Shown here: piece by piece, positions 14,463 through 21,996 of the stretch
How the letters are laid out: each line of letters opens with the position of its first letter
Position numbering within the stretch: the first letter of the stretch is position 1
DNA from: Candidatus Pelearchaeum sp.
GTDB taxonomy: Archaea > Thermoproteota > Nitrososphaeria_A > Caldarchaeales > Caldarchaeaceae
Direction: 5' to 3'
Assembly (NCBI GenBank): GCA_015520425.1
Contig: WAQC01000055.1
Span: 1 to 23,000, forward strand
Length of the DNA stretch: 23,000 bases
Translations under genes and position numbers: made by a program
The notes under the pieces: model-generated
The model's database searches: none
Told to the model about the DNA's origin: nothing
Seen by the model: the letters and a program-made list of their open reading frames with translations, nothing else

Positions 14463-14930
14463 GTGAAACGGATAAAACCAGAACAGCGTATCAAAGAGCT
14501 GGGGATAACACTTCCTGAAGCATCAGCGCCTGTTGCCAATTATGTTCCTACTCTACGTGTTGGAAAACTACTCTTTGTCAGCGGCGCCTTACCGCGAAGT
14601 GGTGGGGAGATGCTCTACAAGGGCAAGGTTGGCCGTGAGCTAACAGTGGAGCAAGGCTACGAGGCCGCGCGCCTAGCGGCGCTTAGCTGCTTAGCTGCGA
14701 TAAGACAAGCATTAGGGACGCTCAATAAGGTGCGCAGAATAGTGCGGGTAACAGGCTACGTAGCCTCTGCCGAGGGCTTCAACGACCAGCCGAAGGTAGT
14801 TAATGGAGCTTCTGACGTGCTTGTAGAGATATTTGGAGACGCTGGAAGACACACCCGCGTAGCAATAGGTGTTTATGAACTTCCGCTGGGAGCACCTGTA
14901 GAGGTGGAGATGATAGTTCAGACGGTATAG
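14463..14930 (+). CDS. RidA/YjgF/UK114-family protein
   Basis: A 155-residue protein with GTG start at 14463 and GAGGTG 8 bases upstream. It is the longer, about 150-residue branch of the Rid family: LRVGKLLFVSGALPR, GYEAARLAALSCLAAIRQALGTL, RIVRVTGYV, VVNGASDVLVEIFGDAGRHTRVAIGV and a C-terminal VEMIVQ. The arginine in HTRVAIG aligns with the carboxylate-binding Arg of RidA. RidA enzymes hydrolyse reactive enamine/imine intermediates made by PLP enzymes; whether this branch does the same is unknown. It lies 22 bases after pgk and 4 before the next start, so it is surely in the operon. Confidence 0.88.
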   Translation: MKRIKPEQRIKELGITLPEASAPVANYVPTLRVGKLLFVSGALPRSGGEMLYKGKVGRELTVEQGYEAARLAALSCLAAIRQALGTLNKVRRIVRVTGYVASAEGFNDQPKVVNGASDVLVEIFGDAGRHTRVAIGVYELPLGAPVEVEMIVQTV

Positions 14931-14934
14931 AGAA

Positions 14935-15594
14935 TTGGCCTCCCCCAATCCCAAGGCGATAGTCTTTGACATAGATGGGACGCTCTATCGCTCCCAAGAC
15001 TATGAGCGCCAGCTATATCGGGCAATAATCAGGGTATTGAGTGAGATGCTCAACATTACGGAAGAGAACGCAGCTATGAAGCTTCATGAAACCAAGCGGA
15101 AACATAGAACTGTAAGCATAAGCATAGAGGCATTAGGTCTAGATAGGCATGAGTTCTATCAAAGATTGGCTAACGCGGTAGAGCCTGAAAAAACTATAGC
15201 ACCAGACGAATCAACACCTCAGCTCTTAAAGAAACTTAAGAATATGGGCTATAAGATTGTTCTGCATACTAACTCAGGAAGACAACTAGCTATGAAGATT
15301 CTCAAAACACTACGCATAGACAGTGATTTATACGACTTACTAGTTACCAGCGATGAGTACGAGCCTAAGCCCTCGGCTGAGGGTTATCTCGGTATAGTCA
15401 GGCAGCTTGGGATACCTCCCAGCGAAATAATATACGTAGGCGATAGGGTTGAGGTTGAGCTTCTCCCAGCCAAGAAGCTGGGAATGATTACAGTCCTGCT
15501 GGGCAACAAGCCGCAAGCACATGAAATTGACTATACCATAAACTCGCTAAACGAGATTCTAGAAGTTTTGAATAAGCTTACACATAAAAACTAG
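14935..15594 (+). CDS. HAD-superfamily phosphatase
   Basis: A 219-residue HAD hydrolase, starting at TTG 14935, 4 bases after the RidA-like stop. Motif I is IVFDIDGT with nucleophile Asp12 and acid/base Asp14; motif II is LHTNSGR; motif III is the lysine in EPKPSAEGY; motif IV is IIYVGDRVEVE, where a glutamate stands in for the second aspartate of some relatives. A helical cap sits between motifs I and II, as in subfamily I (phosphoglycolate phosphatase-like). The substrate is unknown. Placement between pgk and gapdh makes a phosphorylated glycolytic metabolite or its damage product a reasonable but unproven guess. Confidence 0.88.
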   Translation: MASPNPKAIVFDIDGTLYRSQDYERQLYRAIIRVLSEMLNITEENAAMKLHETKRKHRTVSISIEALGLDRHEFYQRLANAVEPEKTIAPDESTPQLLKKLKNMGYKIVLHTNSGRQLAMKILKTLRIDSDLYDLLVTSDEYEPKPSAEGYLGIVRQLGIPPSEIIYVGDRVEVELLPAKKLGMITVLLGNKPQAHEIDYTINSLNEILEVLNKLTHKN

Positions 15595-15625
15595 TTGCCC
15601 AAGCAAGTTTGTGAGGGACACTAGG

Positions 15626-16651
15626 ATGGTATTGCGTGTTGGAATAAACGGTATGGGCCGTATAGGGAGGCTTTTCTTCAGAGCAGCTCTACAGGACCCA
15701 GAGTATGGAAAGAGCTTTCGGGTCGTTGCGTATAATGAGCTGGCGGATAACCGCACAACGGCCCATCTGCTAAAGTATGACTCTATACATGGTAGGCTTA
15801 ACAGGCAGGTCTCTTACACTGATAAGGGGATAGTAGTTGATGGGGATGAGCTAGTCGGCTTCAGCGTCCCCGACCCTTCTCAGATACCCTGGAAGGACGT
15901 TGGCGTTGATGTTGTCGTGGAGTCTACGGGTAGGTTTACCAAGAGGGCTGACGCCTCAAAACATCTCGGCGCTGGTGTTAAGAAGGTTCTAATCTCAGCA
16001 CCCTCACCCGACGCGGATGTTACTATAGTCCCTGGGGTTAATGATAAGATGCTTGACTTGAGTAAGCACGACGTAATCTCAGCAGCTTCATGCACCACTA
16101 ACTGCCTAGCCCCTATGGTTAAAGTGCTGTTGGATAACTTTGGGATTAAGAGCGGCTTCATGACTACTGTCCATGCGTTCACCAACGACCAGCGGCTCCT
16201 TGACCTGGTTCATAAAGACCTTAGACGCGCTAGGGCTGCTACTCAGTCAATAATTCCTACAACAACGGGGGCGGCTTCTGCTCTCCATCTTGTCATACCT
16301 GAGGTGAAGGGGAAGATGCACGGCGTAGCTCTCCGCGTCCCTGTTTCTGACGGTTCAATAACAGACCTAACAGCACTACTGGAGCAGGAGGTAACTGTCA
16401 AGGAGGTGAACCAGGCATTCCAGGAGGAGGCTCAGGGGAGGCTGAAGGGAATATTAGAATACACGGAAGAGCCGATAGTGTCTGCTGACATAATAGGAAA
16501 CCCGCATTCATGTATCTTTGATGCTCTAAGCACGTTGGTGCTGGGTGAGCGGGGTAGCTTGGTTAAGGTCTTTGGATGGTATGATAACGAGTGGGGATAC
16601 AGTAACAGGCTTGTGGATGTTATTAAGATGATGGCTAGGCAGGGGCTATGA
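15626..16651 (+). CDS. gap: Glyceraldehyde-3-phosphate dehydrogenase, class I (bacterial/eukaryotic type)
   Basis: A 341-residue enzyme from ATG 15626 (an in-frame GTG at 15611 has less support). It oxidises glyceraldehyde-3-phosphate to 1,3-bisphosphoglycerate. The N-terminal Rossmann motif is VGINGMGRIGR. The active site is SAASCTTNCLAP with catalytic Cys156 and His183 (TTVHAF), followed by DLRRARAATQSIIPTTTGAA and a C-terminal WYDNEWGYSNR. All of these are class I features; most archaea use class II enzymes with an SCNTTG-type site. The cofactor-contact position reads AYNEL where bacterial NAD enzymes often have ND. The stop overlaps the convergent livF stop by 6 bases. Confidence 0.95.
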   Translation: MVLRVGINGMGRIGRLFFRAALQDPEYGKSFRVVAYNELADNRTTAHLLKYDSIHGRLNRQVSYTDKGIVVDGDELVGFSVPDPSQIPWKDVGVDVVVESTGRFTKRADASKHLGAGVKKVLISAPSPDADVTIVPGVNDKMLDLSKHDVISAASCTTNCLAPMVKVLLDNFGIKSGFMTTVHAFTNDQRLLDLVHKDLRRARAATQSIIPTTTGAASALHLVIPEVKGKMHGVALRVPVSDGSITDLTALLEQEVTVKEVNQAFQEEAQGRLKGILEYTEEPIVSADIIGNPHSCIFDALSTLVLGERGSLVKVFGWYDNEWGYSNRLVDVIKMMARQGL

Positions 16652-17356
16652 GGATATTCCTAGGTAGAGCTTTGACAGCTCTGCGTGGCCTAGTAAGTCC
16701 TGCGGCCTCCCCTCAAACGCCACCCTGCCGCTGACGAGCAGGTAAGCGTAGTCGCCCATCTCTAAAGCGCGCCTAGCGTTTTGCTCAACCAACAGTATTG
16801 TTATGCCAAGCCTGTCGCGTAGCTCCCTTATCTTAGCCAAAACCTCCATAGCCAGCTTGGGCGCAAGGTTCCCAGTAGGCTCGTCAAACATCATTATCTT
16901 AGGCTTCCTTAGGAGAGCCATGGCCATCGCCACCATCTGCCGCTCACCACCGCTCAGAGTGCCGCTCTTCCTGTTCATGAAGCCCTTAATCATGGGAAAC
17001 AGCTCCAACACCTCTTCTAAACGCTCCTCCGCTACGCGTTTATCAAGCGTGTAGCTCGCCATCAGGAGGTTCTCACGCACAGTAAGGTTGGCGAAGACGT
17101 TATCCGTCTGCGGCAGGTAGGCCACGCCCCTACGCGCTATCTGATGAGGCATAAGCCCAACGAGGTTCTCACCATCAAACTTGATCACGCCAGAGTATAT
17201 CTTCGTTAAGCCGAATATACTCTTAAGCAGAGTGCTCTTACCGCTTCCATTAGGCCCTACTATAACTGTGACGGACTTCTCCCTCACATGCATATCTACG
17301 TCAAAGAGGATGTGCAGCCTTCCGTAGCCCGCGTTTATCTTCTGCACCTCTATCAA
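16646..17356 (-). CDS. livF: Branched-chain-amino-acid-type ABC transporter ATPase LivF
   Basis: A 236-residue ABC ATPase of LivF length. Walker A is GPNGSGKSTLLKSIFGL, the Q-loop YLPQTDNVF, the signature LSGGERQMVAMAMALL, Walker B IMMFDEPTGNLAP, and the H-loop LLVEQNARRALEM. LivF-specific features are LVEQNARRAL and YLLVSGRVAFEG. The TTG start (17356) and the livG stop share TTGA, a 4-base overlap typical of coupled translation. It works as one half of an ATPase dimer with LivG beneath permeases LivH and LivM. Its 3' end overlaps gap by 6 bases. Confidence 0.95.
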   Translation of the reverse strand: MIEVQKINAGYGRLHILFDVDMHVREKSVTVIVGPNGSGKSTLLKSIFGLTKIYSGVIKFDGENLVGLMPHQIARRGVAYLPQTDNVFANLTVRENLLMASYTLDKRVAEERLEEVLELFPMIKGFMNRKSGTLSGGERQMVAMAMALLRKPKIMMFDEPTGNLAPKLAMEVLAKIRELRDRLGITILLVEQNARRALEMGDYAYLLVSGRVAFEGRPQDLLGHAELSKLYLGISS

Positions 17357-18135
17357 GACGCCTCACCCAGGTAGGATTCTATTACGCGGGGGTCTGCCAT
17401 GACCATCTCAGGCTTGCCCTCCGCCACTACACGGCCAGCTGCTAACGCATATACATAGTCGGTGTATTTGAGTGCTATCTCCAGCCTATGCTCAACCAGC
17501 AGGAAGGTGACACCAAGCTTGTCGCGTAGGTTCTGGAGGTGCTCAAATATCTCGTGGGCTAGTACGGGGTTTATACCAGCTATCGGCTCGTCCATGAGTA
17601 TTAGCTTGGCGCCGCTCATAAGTGCTCTCCCGACCTCCAGCAGCTTCATCTGGCCGCCGCTCAGCGTGTAGGCGCGCGCGTCCCAGAGATGGTCAAGGCG
17701 GAGGTGTCTGAGTATCTCAAACGCCTTCTCCGCCGCATCCTCCTCGCTACGTTGCCAAAGCCGCTTGAAAGGAGCTCTCAGCAGGCTCTCACCAGGGTTG
17801 CCGCGGTAAGCCGTCATAAGATTCTCCAACACGGTTAAACGCTGAAACGGCTCAGGTATCTGGAAAGTCCTCACCATCCCAGCGCGATAAACATTATGCG
17901 GAGGCCAGCCAGTTATATCACGGCCATCAAAGATTACACGCCCCCTATCAGGCTTGTAAAAACCAGTAACAACGTTGATGAGCGTGGTCTTCCCAGAGCC
18001 GTTAGGCCCTATAAGCATAGTGATAAGCCTCTCGCTAATGGATATATTGACATTGTCAAGGGCGACTAGACCTCCGAAGGTCTTTCTAACACCCTTTATA
18101 GTTAGTATGCTTCTGTCCAATTCCTCTAAACCCAA
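17353..18135 (-). CDS. livG: Branched-chain-amino-acid-type ABC transporter ATPase LivG
   Basis: A 260-residue ABC ATPase of LivG length. Walker A is GPNGSGKTTLINVVTGFY, followed by GRDITGWPPHNVYRAGMVRTFQIPEPF, the signature LSGGQMKLLEVGRAL, Walker B LILMDEPIAGINP and H-loop LLVEHRLE. The start is probably TTG 18135; no good Shine-Dalgarno precedes it, and a TTG five codons on is possible. It follows the binding-protein gene by 61 bases, in which a T-rich tract could end part of the livK transcripts so that livK is made in excess. It pairs with LivF. Confidence 0.94.
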   Translation of the reverse strand: MGLEELDRSILTIKGVRKTFGGLVALDNVNISISERLITMLIGPNGSGKTTLINVVTGFYKPDRGRVIFDGRDITGWPPHNVYRAGMVRTFQIPEPFQRLTVLENLMTAYRGNPGESLLRAPFKRLWQRSEEDAAEKAFEILRHLRLDHLWDARAYTLSGGQMKLLEVGRALMSGAKLILMDEPIAGINPVLAHEIFEHLQNLRDKLGVTFLLVEHRLEIALKYTDYVYALAAGRVVAEGKPEMVMADPRVIESYLGEAS

Positions 18136-18196
18136 AAAGAAAGGTGGGTTATGCTATGTTTAAGTCTTTAGCTAAAAAGATAGGGTTTGTGGGTGT

Positions 18197-19606
18197 TTAG
18201 TGCTCCATGCTGTATGACACGCTGTCGGTCTCAAAGTCCCAGCCGCCAACCTGGACCCACTGATACTCGCCGTCTATCTTCTTGACCTGCCATAGCTCGT
18301 AGTCTGACTTAGCTAGGTCTCCACCCTCGTTCAGCGTTATCGTACCTATGGCGCCGGAGTAGGTCTTGAGTATGCCTGGCATCGCCTTTATTACGGCGTC
18401 TGGGTCGTACTGCCCTGTGGTTAGAACCGCCAGCGTCAGGACCCACACGATGTCATAGGCGGAGTAGGCGTAGCTGTCAGGTATCCTGCCCAGCCGCTCC
18501 ATCAGCATGTCCCTCAGCGCAGACCTCTTCGGGTTCGGCTCGCCGAATATCGGGTTAAGCCACCTCGTCTGCACAGCAAACTCTGCGGCCAGCGGCTCCT
18601 CAAACAGCTCAGCCAGCAAGGCTGTACCGTCGCTACCGTACCATCTAACGTTCTTCAATACCTCGTAGTCGTTGGCCTTTACTAGCAGGTCTACAGCCTC
18701 AGAGAAGCTGATGACTATCACCGCCACCTTGTCGGCGCCCTGCTGGTTCACTAGTGCCTCAACCTTAGCGGCGAGCTGCTCAACCTCTACGGTGAATCCC
18801 TTCTTCTCCACGTCCTCTGGGGCGTAGCGTATGCCCTCATCAAAAGTCCCGCCTAGTCTCTCAAATGCTTCGCGTGCTGCTTTCTCTAGGCCATCTCCCC
18901 AGGCGTCGCCACGCCATATCGGGACGACGTACCTAATGCCGTCCTCCCACATTGCGCGTGCTATAGCTGGCCCCTGCTTGGTGTCGTCTGGGACGAAGCG
19001 GTAGATGTAGTCGCCTGGGACTGATAGCTCTGGAGCCGTTGAGGACTGGCTTACGAGCAGTAGCTTGTTAGCGTCTGCGAAGCCCTTAAGGTTTCTAACC
19101 TCCGCGCTGGTCTGCGGGCCTACATAGAGCTTTATCCCCTTAGCAGCTAGGGACTGGAGCTTCTGGAGAGCAACGTCTGGCTTGGTCTCAGTATCCTCTA
19201 TGACCAACCTGACTCTTGTGGGTATACCAGCCTCGCTCAGCCAGGCGTTAATCTCCTCGGCTGCAATCTCTATAGCAACCCTGCTGTTCTCACCATAAGA
19301 CGCTAGGGAGCCCGTGAGTGGCAGTAGCGCGCCTATCACTATCTCCTCAGGAAGCTGCGCCCCTGGCTGCGTTACCACCTGCGTTACAGACTTAGTGACG
19401 GTCTCCGTCTGTGTCTCTGTTACTGTTACTACCTGTCCCTCGCCTATCGTGGTTGTTACTGTTACTTTCTCTGTGACGGTCATGGGCTCTGCGGCGGGTT
19501 GTGGGGCTACTAGGAAGCCTATGCCCACGCCCACCACTAGCGCGACGACAACCAGCACAGCTGCGAGAGCCGTTGAAAGACCTACACTAGAATATCCACT
19601 TCTCAT
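18197..19606 (-). CDS. livK: Liv-type ABC transporter substrate-binding protein on a threonine-rich stalk
   Basis: A 469-residue Peripla_BP_6-type receptor with ATG 19606 and GGAGG 8 bases upstream. Residues about 12-34 form a signal/anchor helix (ALAAVLVVVALVVGVGIGFLVA). A Thr/Val-rich stalk follows at about 43-82 (TVTEKVTVTTT, TVTETQTETVTKSVTQ). The receptor domain starts IVIGALLPLTGSLASYGENSRVAIEIA and includes LVIEDTETKPDVALQKLQ, LYVGPQTSAEV and YIYRFVPDDTKQGPAIA. It should bind a small amino acid, amide or carboxylate outside the cell and pass it to LivH/LivM. The precise ligand cannot be read here. The stalk tethers the receptor to the single membrane in place of a lipid anchor. Confidence 0.92.
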   Translation of the reverse strand: MRSGYSSVGLSTALAAVLVVVALVVGVGIGFLVAPQPAAEPMTVTEKVTVTTTIGEGQVVTVTETQTETVTKSVTQVVTQPGAQLPEEIVIGALLPLTGSLASYGENSRVAIEIAAEEINAWLSEAGIPTRVRLVIEDTETKPDVALQKLQSLAAKGIKLYVGPQTSAEVRNLKGFADANKLLLVSQSSTAPELSVPGDYIYRFVPDDTKQGPAIARAMWEDGIRYVVPIWRGDAWGDGLEKAAREAFERLGGTFDEGIRYAPEDVEKKGFTVEVEQLAAKVEALVNQQGADKVAVIVISFSEAVDLLVKANDYEVLKNVRWYGSDGTALLAELFEEPLAAEFAVQTRWLNPIFGEPNPKRSALRDMLMERLGRIPDSYAYSAYDIVWVLTLAVLTTGQYDPDAVIKAMPGILKTYSGAIGTITLNEGGDLAKSDYELWQVKKIDGEYQWVQVGGWDFETDSVSYSMEH

Positions 19607-19935
19607 ATCTCTATCCTCCTCACATCCCCTTTTTGGACTTAAAATAAGTCATTTTGCGATATTAAACTATTCCTCAATTATTGGAGACGCTCCTTCATAG
19701 CTTAAAACACTGTTCTTAGATTGTTCCAGTTCAATCTATCCGTTTAATTGTTTTATAAAGTTTTAATTTAGACTTTATAAAGGTAAGCCAAGGCTGGTTG
19801 AAGATTACAAGCAGTAGTGATGCTTCATCAGGCGTCGTTATATATAGAGAGAAATTGTTGGTGGTTATGAGTGGTTCCAAATAATGAACTCTGTTAAATT
19901 TTTATTGCTCATATTATTCTGCTAAATCTACTGTT
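19607..19935. promoter_or_regulatory. Divergent livK/livH regulatory region with several dyads
   Basis: This 329-base gap holds no supported gene. For livK, a minus-strand TATA (TTTAATAT, 19659-19666) is followed by a perfect dyad GACTTA-AAA-TAAGTC (19636-19650) lying on the predicted start of transcription. Further in is TAGATTG...CAATCTA (19717-19738, 8-base centre). TTTATAAAG occurs twice, at 19752-19760 and 19774-19782. TTATATATA at about 19830-19838 could drive livH with a leader of about 70 bases. An AT-rich tract near 19901-19912 could give a leaderless livH message instead. Confidence 0.5.
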
Positions 19936-20865
19936 ATGGTGCTGGTATTCCCGCCAATAATCAGGGAGGCGATTATCTTCTCAAGCCTACTAACCCTACT
20001 CAGTATAGGTCTCACGCTTGGGTACATGACTACCCGCGTGCCTAACTTTGCTCACGGCTCCTTCGCCACCATTGGGGTTTATGTAAGCTTGGTGGCGGTT
20101 AGGCTTGTGAATGTCTCGCCCTATCTATTTCTGCCTGTAGCGTTTCTAGTTTCTGGTTTTGTGGCGTTGCTGCTGTATAAGGCGATTCTGAAGCCGCTTA
20201 TGCGTAGAGGGGCTTCCACGATACTGCTCATGGTTGCCACGATAGCATTTGACATGTTGCTGATAGCCTCACTCAACATATTCGCCGACTATCTGAGCCG
20301 TGCTCATAGAATCACATCACGCTACTTCTCCCTCAAGGCAGCGGACATAAGGATAGAAGGAATACCGCTGGTATTCTACGTAGCACCCATAGTGGCTGCT
20401 GCTCTCATACTAACATTCTACATACTTCTGACCAAGACCAAATTTGGGATAGCTATGAGGGCTACGATTGAGAACCCAGCATTAGCGGGTGTTGTGGGGA
20501 TAAATATAGACTTGGTCTATACCGTTTCTTGGATTCTTGCTGGTGGTCTTGCTGGGATAGCTGGCTTGCTTATGTCTCTATGGTTTGTGGGGAACCCAGA
20601 CCTTGGGACGCTTATTCTAGTCAGCATATTCTCCGCCAGCATAGTAGGGGGGCTGCTGAACATCTACGGGGCTATACTAGGTGGTTTTCTAGTCGGCTTC
20701 GCGGAGGTTATAGGAACATCCCGCCTCGCAAGCCTGCTGGGCGTGTGGATAATACCCTATAGGCCAGTCATCCCACTCCTCATAATGGTCATAGCTCTAC
20801 TCACGATACCTGGTGGCCTGAGCAGCATTAGGTGGTCGTCAATAGCCAAGCTATGGAGGAGGTGA
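19936..20865 (+). CDS. livH: Liv-type ABC transporter permease LivH
   Basis: A 309-residue permease with about eight hydrophobic segments, of normal LivH length. Family motifs include LTLGYMTTRVPNFAHGSFATIGVYV near the N-terminus, TKFGIAMRATIENPALAGVVGINIDLVYTVSWILAGGLAGIAGLL in the cytoplasmic coupling region, and ASIVGGLLNIYGAILGGFLVGFAE. It forms one half of the channel with LivM. The ATG at 19936 has no Shine-Dalgarno, which fits a leaderless or weakly translated first gene. It is divergent from the livK-livG-livF group, with which it must act. Confidence 0.94.
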   Translation: MVLVFPPIIREAIIFSSLLTLLSIGLTLGYMTTRVPNFAHGSFATIGVYVSLVAVRLVNVSPYLFLPVAFLVSGFVALLLYKAILKPLMRRGASTILLMVATIAFDMLLIASLNIFADYLSRAHRITSRYFSLKAADIRIEGIPLVFYVAPIVAAALILTFYILLTKTKFGIAMRATIENPALAGVVGINIDLVYTVSWILAGGLAGIAGLLMSLWFVGNPDLGTLILVSIFSASIVGGLLNIYGAILGGFLVGFAEVIGTSRLASLLGVWIIPYRPVIPLLIMVIALLTIPGGLSSIRWSSIAKLWRR

Positions 20866-20871
20866 TAGCTC

Positions 20872-21933
20872 TTGGTGCTTCCACAAGAGGCTTTAATACT
20901 CCTGACGAGCATACTAGCTTGGTTCGGGCTCTATCTAATCGTGAATCTCAGCCTGAACCTTGAGTTCGGGTATACGGGCATACCTAACTTCGGAAAACTG
21001 CTTGTTGTTGCGGCTGGTGCTTATGTGGCAGGATACCTCCCAGGCAGAATCATGTTCAACCTAGCTAACGTAGACCCGTCGCTGGACTACATAGCTGATA
21101 ATGCCGTGATAGTTACGCAGATAAACAACTTCCTTAATCAGAACCCGCATATCTCGCTCTCGCTGCTATTCCTAACCCTAATCGTGGCCGCTGGAATAGG
21201 CGCTGGCCTGGGCTTCATAGCCTCGTATCCAGCGATTAGGCTGCGAGAGGAATACCTTGCTATGACGCTCCTAGCTATGGCCGAGGTCATAAGAGTAATA
21301 GGCTATAACTATAAGCCGCTCATAGGCGGGACGCTGGGCGTGCAGGTGCCCGACACCCTCGCGTTCGTGCCAGGCGAGCTGAGATTTACCATAATGAGCC
21401 TTGTCATACTGGCCATAGCTGGGTTTATCTTCCTATATGTTGAGCGTCTCGTAAGGTCGCCGCTGGGTAGGGTATTGAGAGCTGTGAGAGATAGCGAGGC
21501 GGCAGCAGAGACCTTGGGCAAGGATATTGTCAGGATAAGGACGAAGATACTCGTTGTGAGCTCAGCTATAGGCGCTGTGGGCGGGGCCATGCACGCCCTA
21601 TACACCAGCGGCGTAATATCCCTAACATATGATAGGGTTTCATGGACTTTCTGGCCCTGGGTCATGGTCTTGATGGGGGGCATGGCCAACAACGTAGGCG
21701 TGATGCTGGGAACACTAATCTTCGTAGCCCTGCGGCAGCTAATCACATTCTACAAAGGCGTTCTAGAGCCAATACTACCCTTCAACGTAATCTGGCTAGA
21801 CTACATACTCCTAGGCTCAACGCTCATAATAATACTGATGTACCGCCCTGAAGGTGTTCTACCCGAAAAAGCCACGCGCACGCTGGACTTCAGGAAGCTC
21901 TGGGCTAGGCTTAATGGCAGACGCTCCCCCTAG
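20872..21933 (+). CDS. livM: Liv-type ABC transporter permease LivM
   Basis: A 353-residue permease with LivM features: LSLNLEFGYTGIPNFGKLLVVAAGAYVAGYL, YPAIRLREEYLAMTLLAMAEVIRVIGYNYKPLIGGTLGV, SPLGRVLRAVRDSEAAAETLGKDIVRIRTKILVVSSAIGAVGGAMHALY and YRPEGVLP at the end. The start is TTG 20872, with an ideal AGGAGGTGA (20857-20865) overlapping the livH stop and ending 6 bases upstream; GTG 20875 is a close alternative. The strong site ensures re-initiation after livH. It completes the LivHMGFK importer. Confidence 0.95.
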   Translation: MVLPQEALILLTSILAWFGLYLIVNLSLNLEFGYTGIPNFGKLLVVAAGAYVAGYLPGRIMFNLANVDPSLDYIADNAVIVTQINNFLNQNPHISLSLLFLTLIVAAGIGAGLGFIASYPAIRLREEYLAMTLLAMAEVIRVIGYNYKPLIGGTLGVQVPDTLAFVPGELRFTIMSLVILAIAGFIFLYVERLVRSPLGRVLRAVRDSEAAAETLGKDIVRIRTKILVVSSAIGAVGGAMHALYTSGVISLTYDRVSWTFWPWVMVLMGGMANNVGVMLGTLIFVALRQLITFYKGVLEPILPFNVIWLDYILLGSTLIIILMYRPEGVLPEKATRTLDFRKLWARLNGRRSP

Positions 21934-21996
21934 CCCGTTATTGTAGGCTGGAGTACGATATAATTCGCGGTTTCTTGTTCTCTTAGTGTAGGGACT

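Noticed and set aside
18150..18175. GACTTAAA before livG as another copy of the livK dyad half-site
   Set aside because: Only eight bases match and there is no second arm; a match this short is expected by chance in 23 kb.
19808..19870. Small open frame GTG-ATG-CTT in the livK/livH gap
   Set aside because: Fewer than 20 codons, no family features, and no ribosome-binding site; treated as regulatory DNA.
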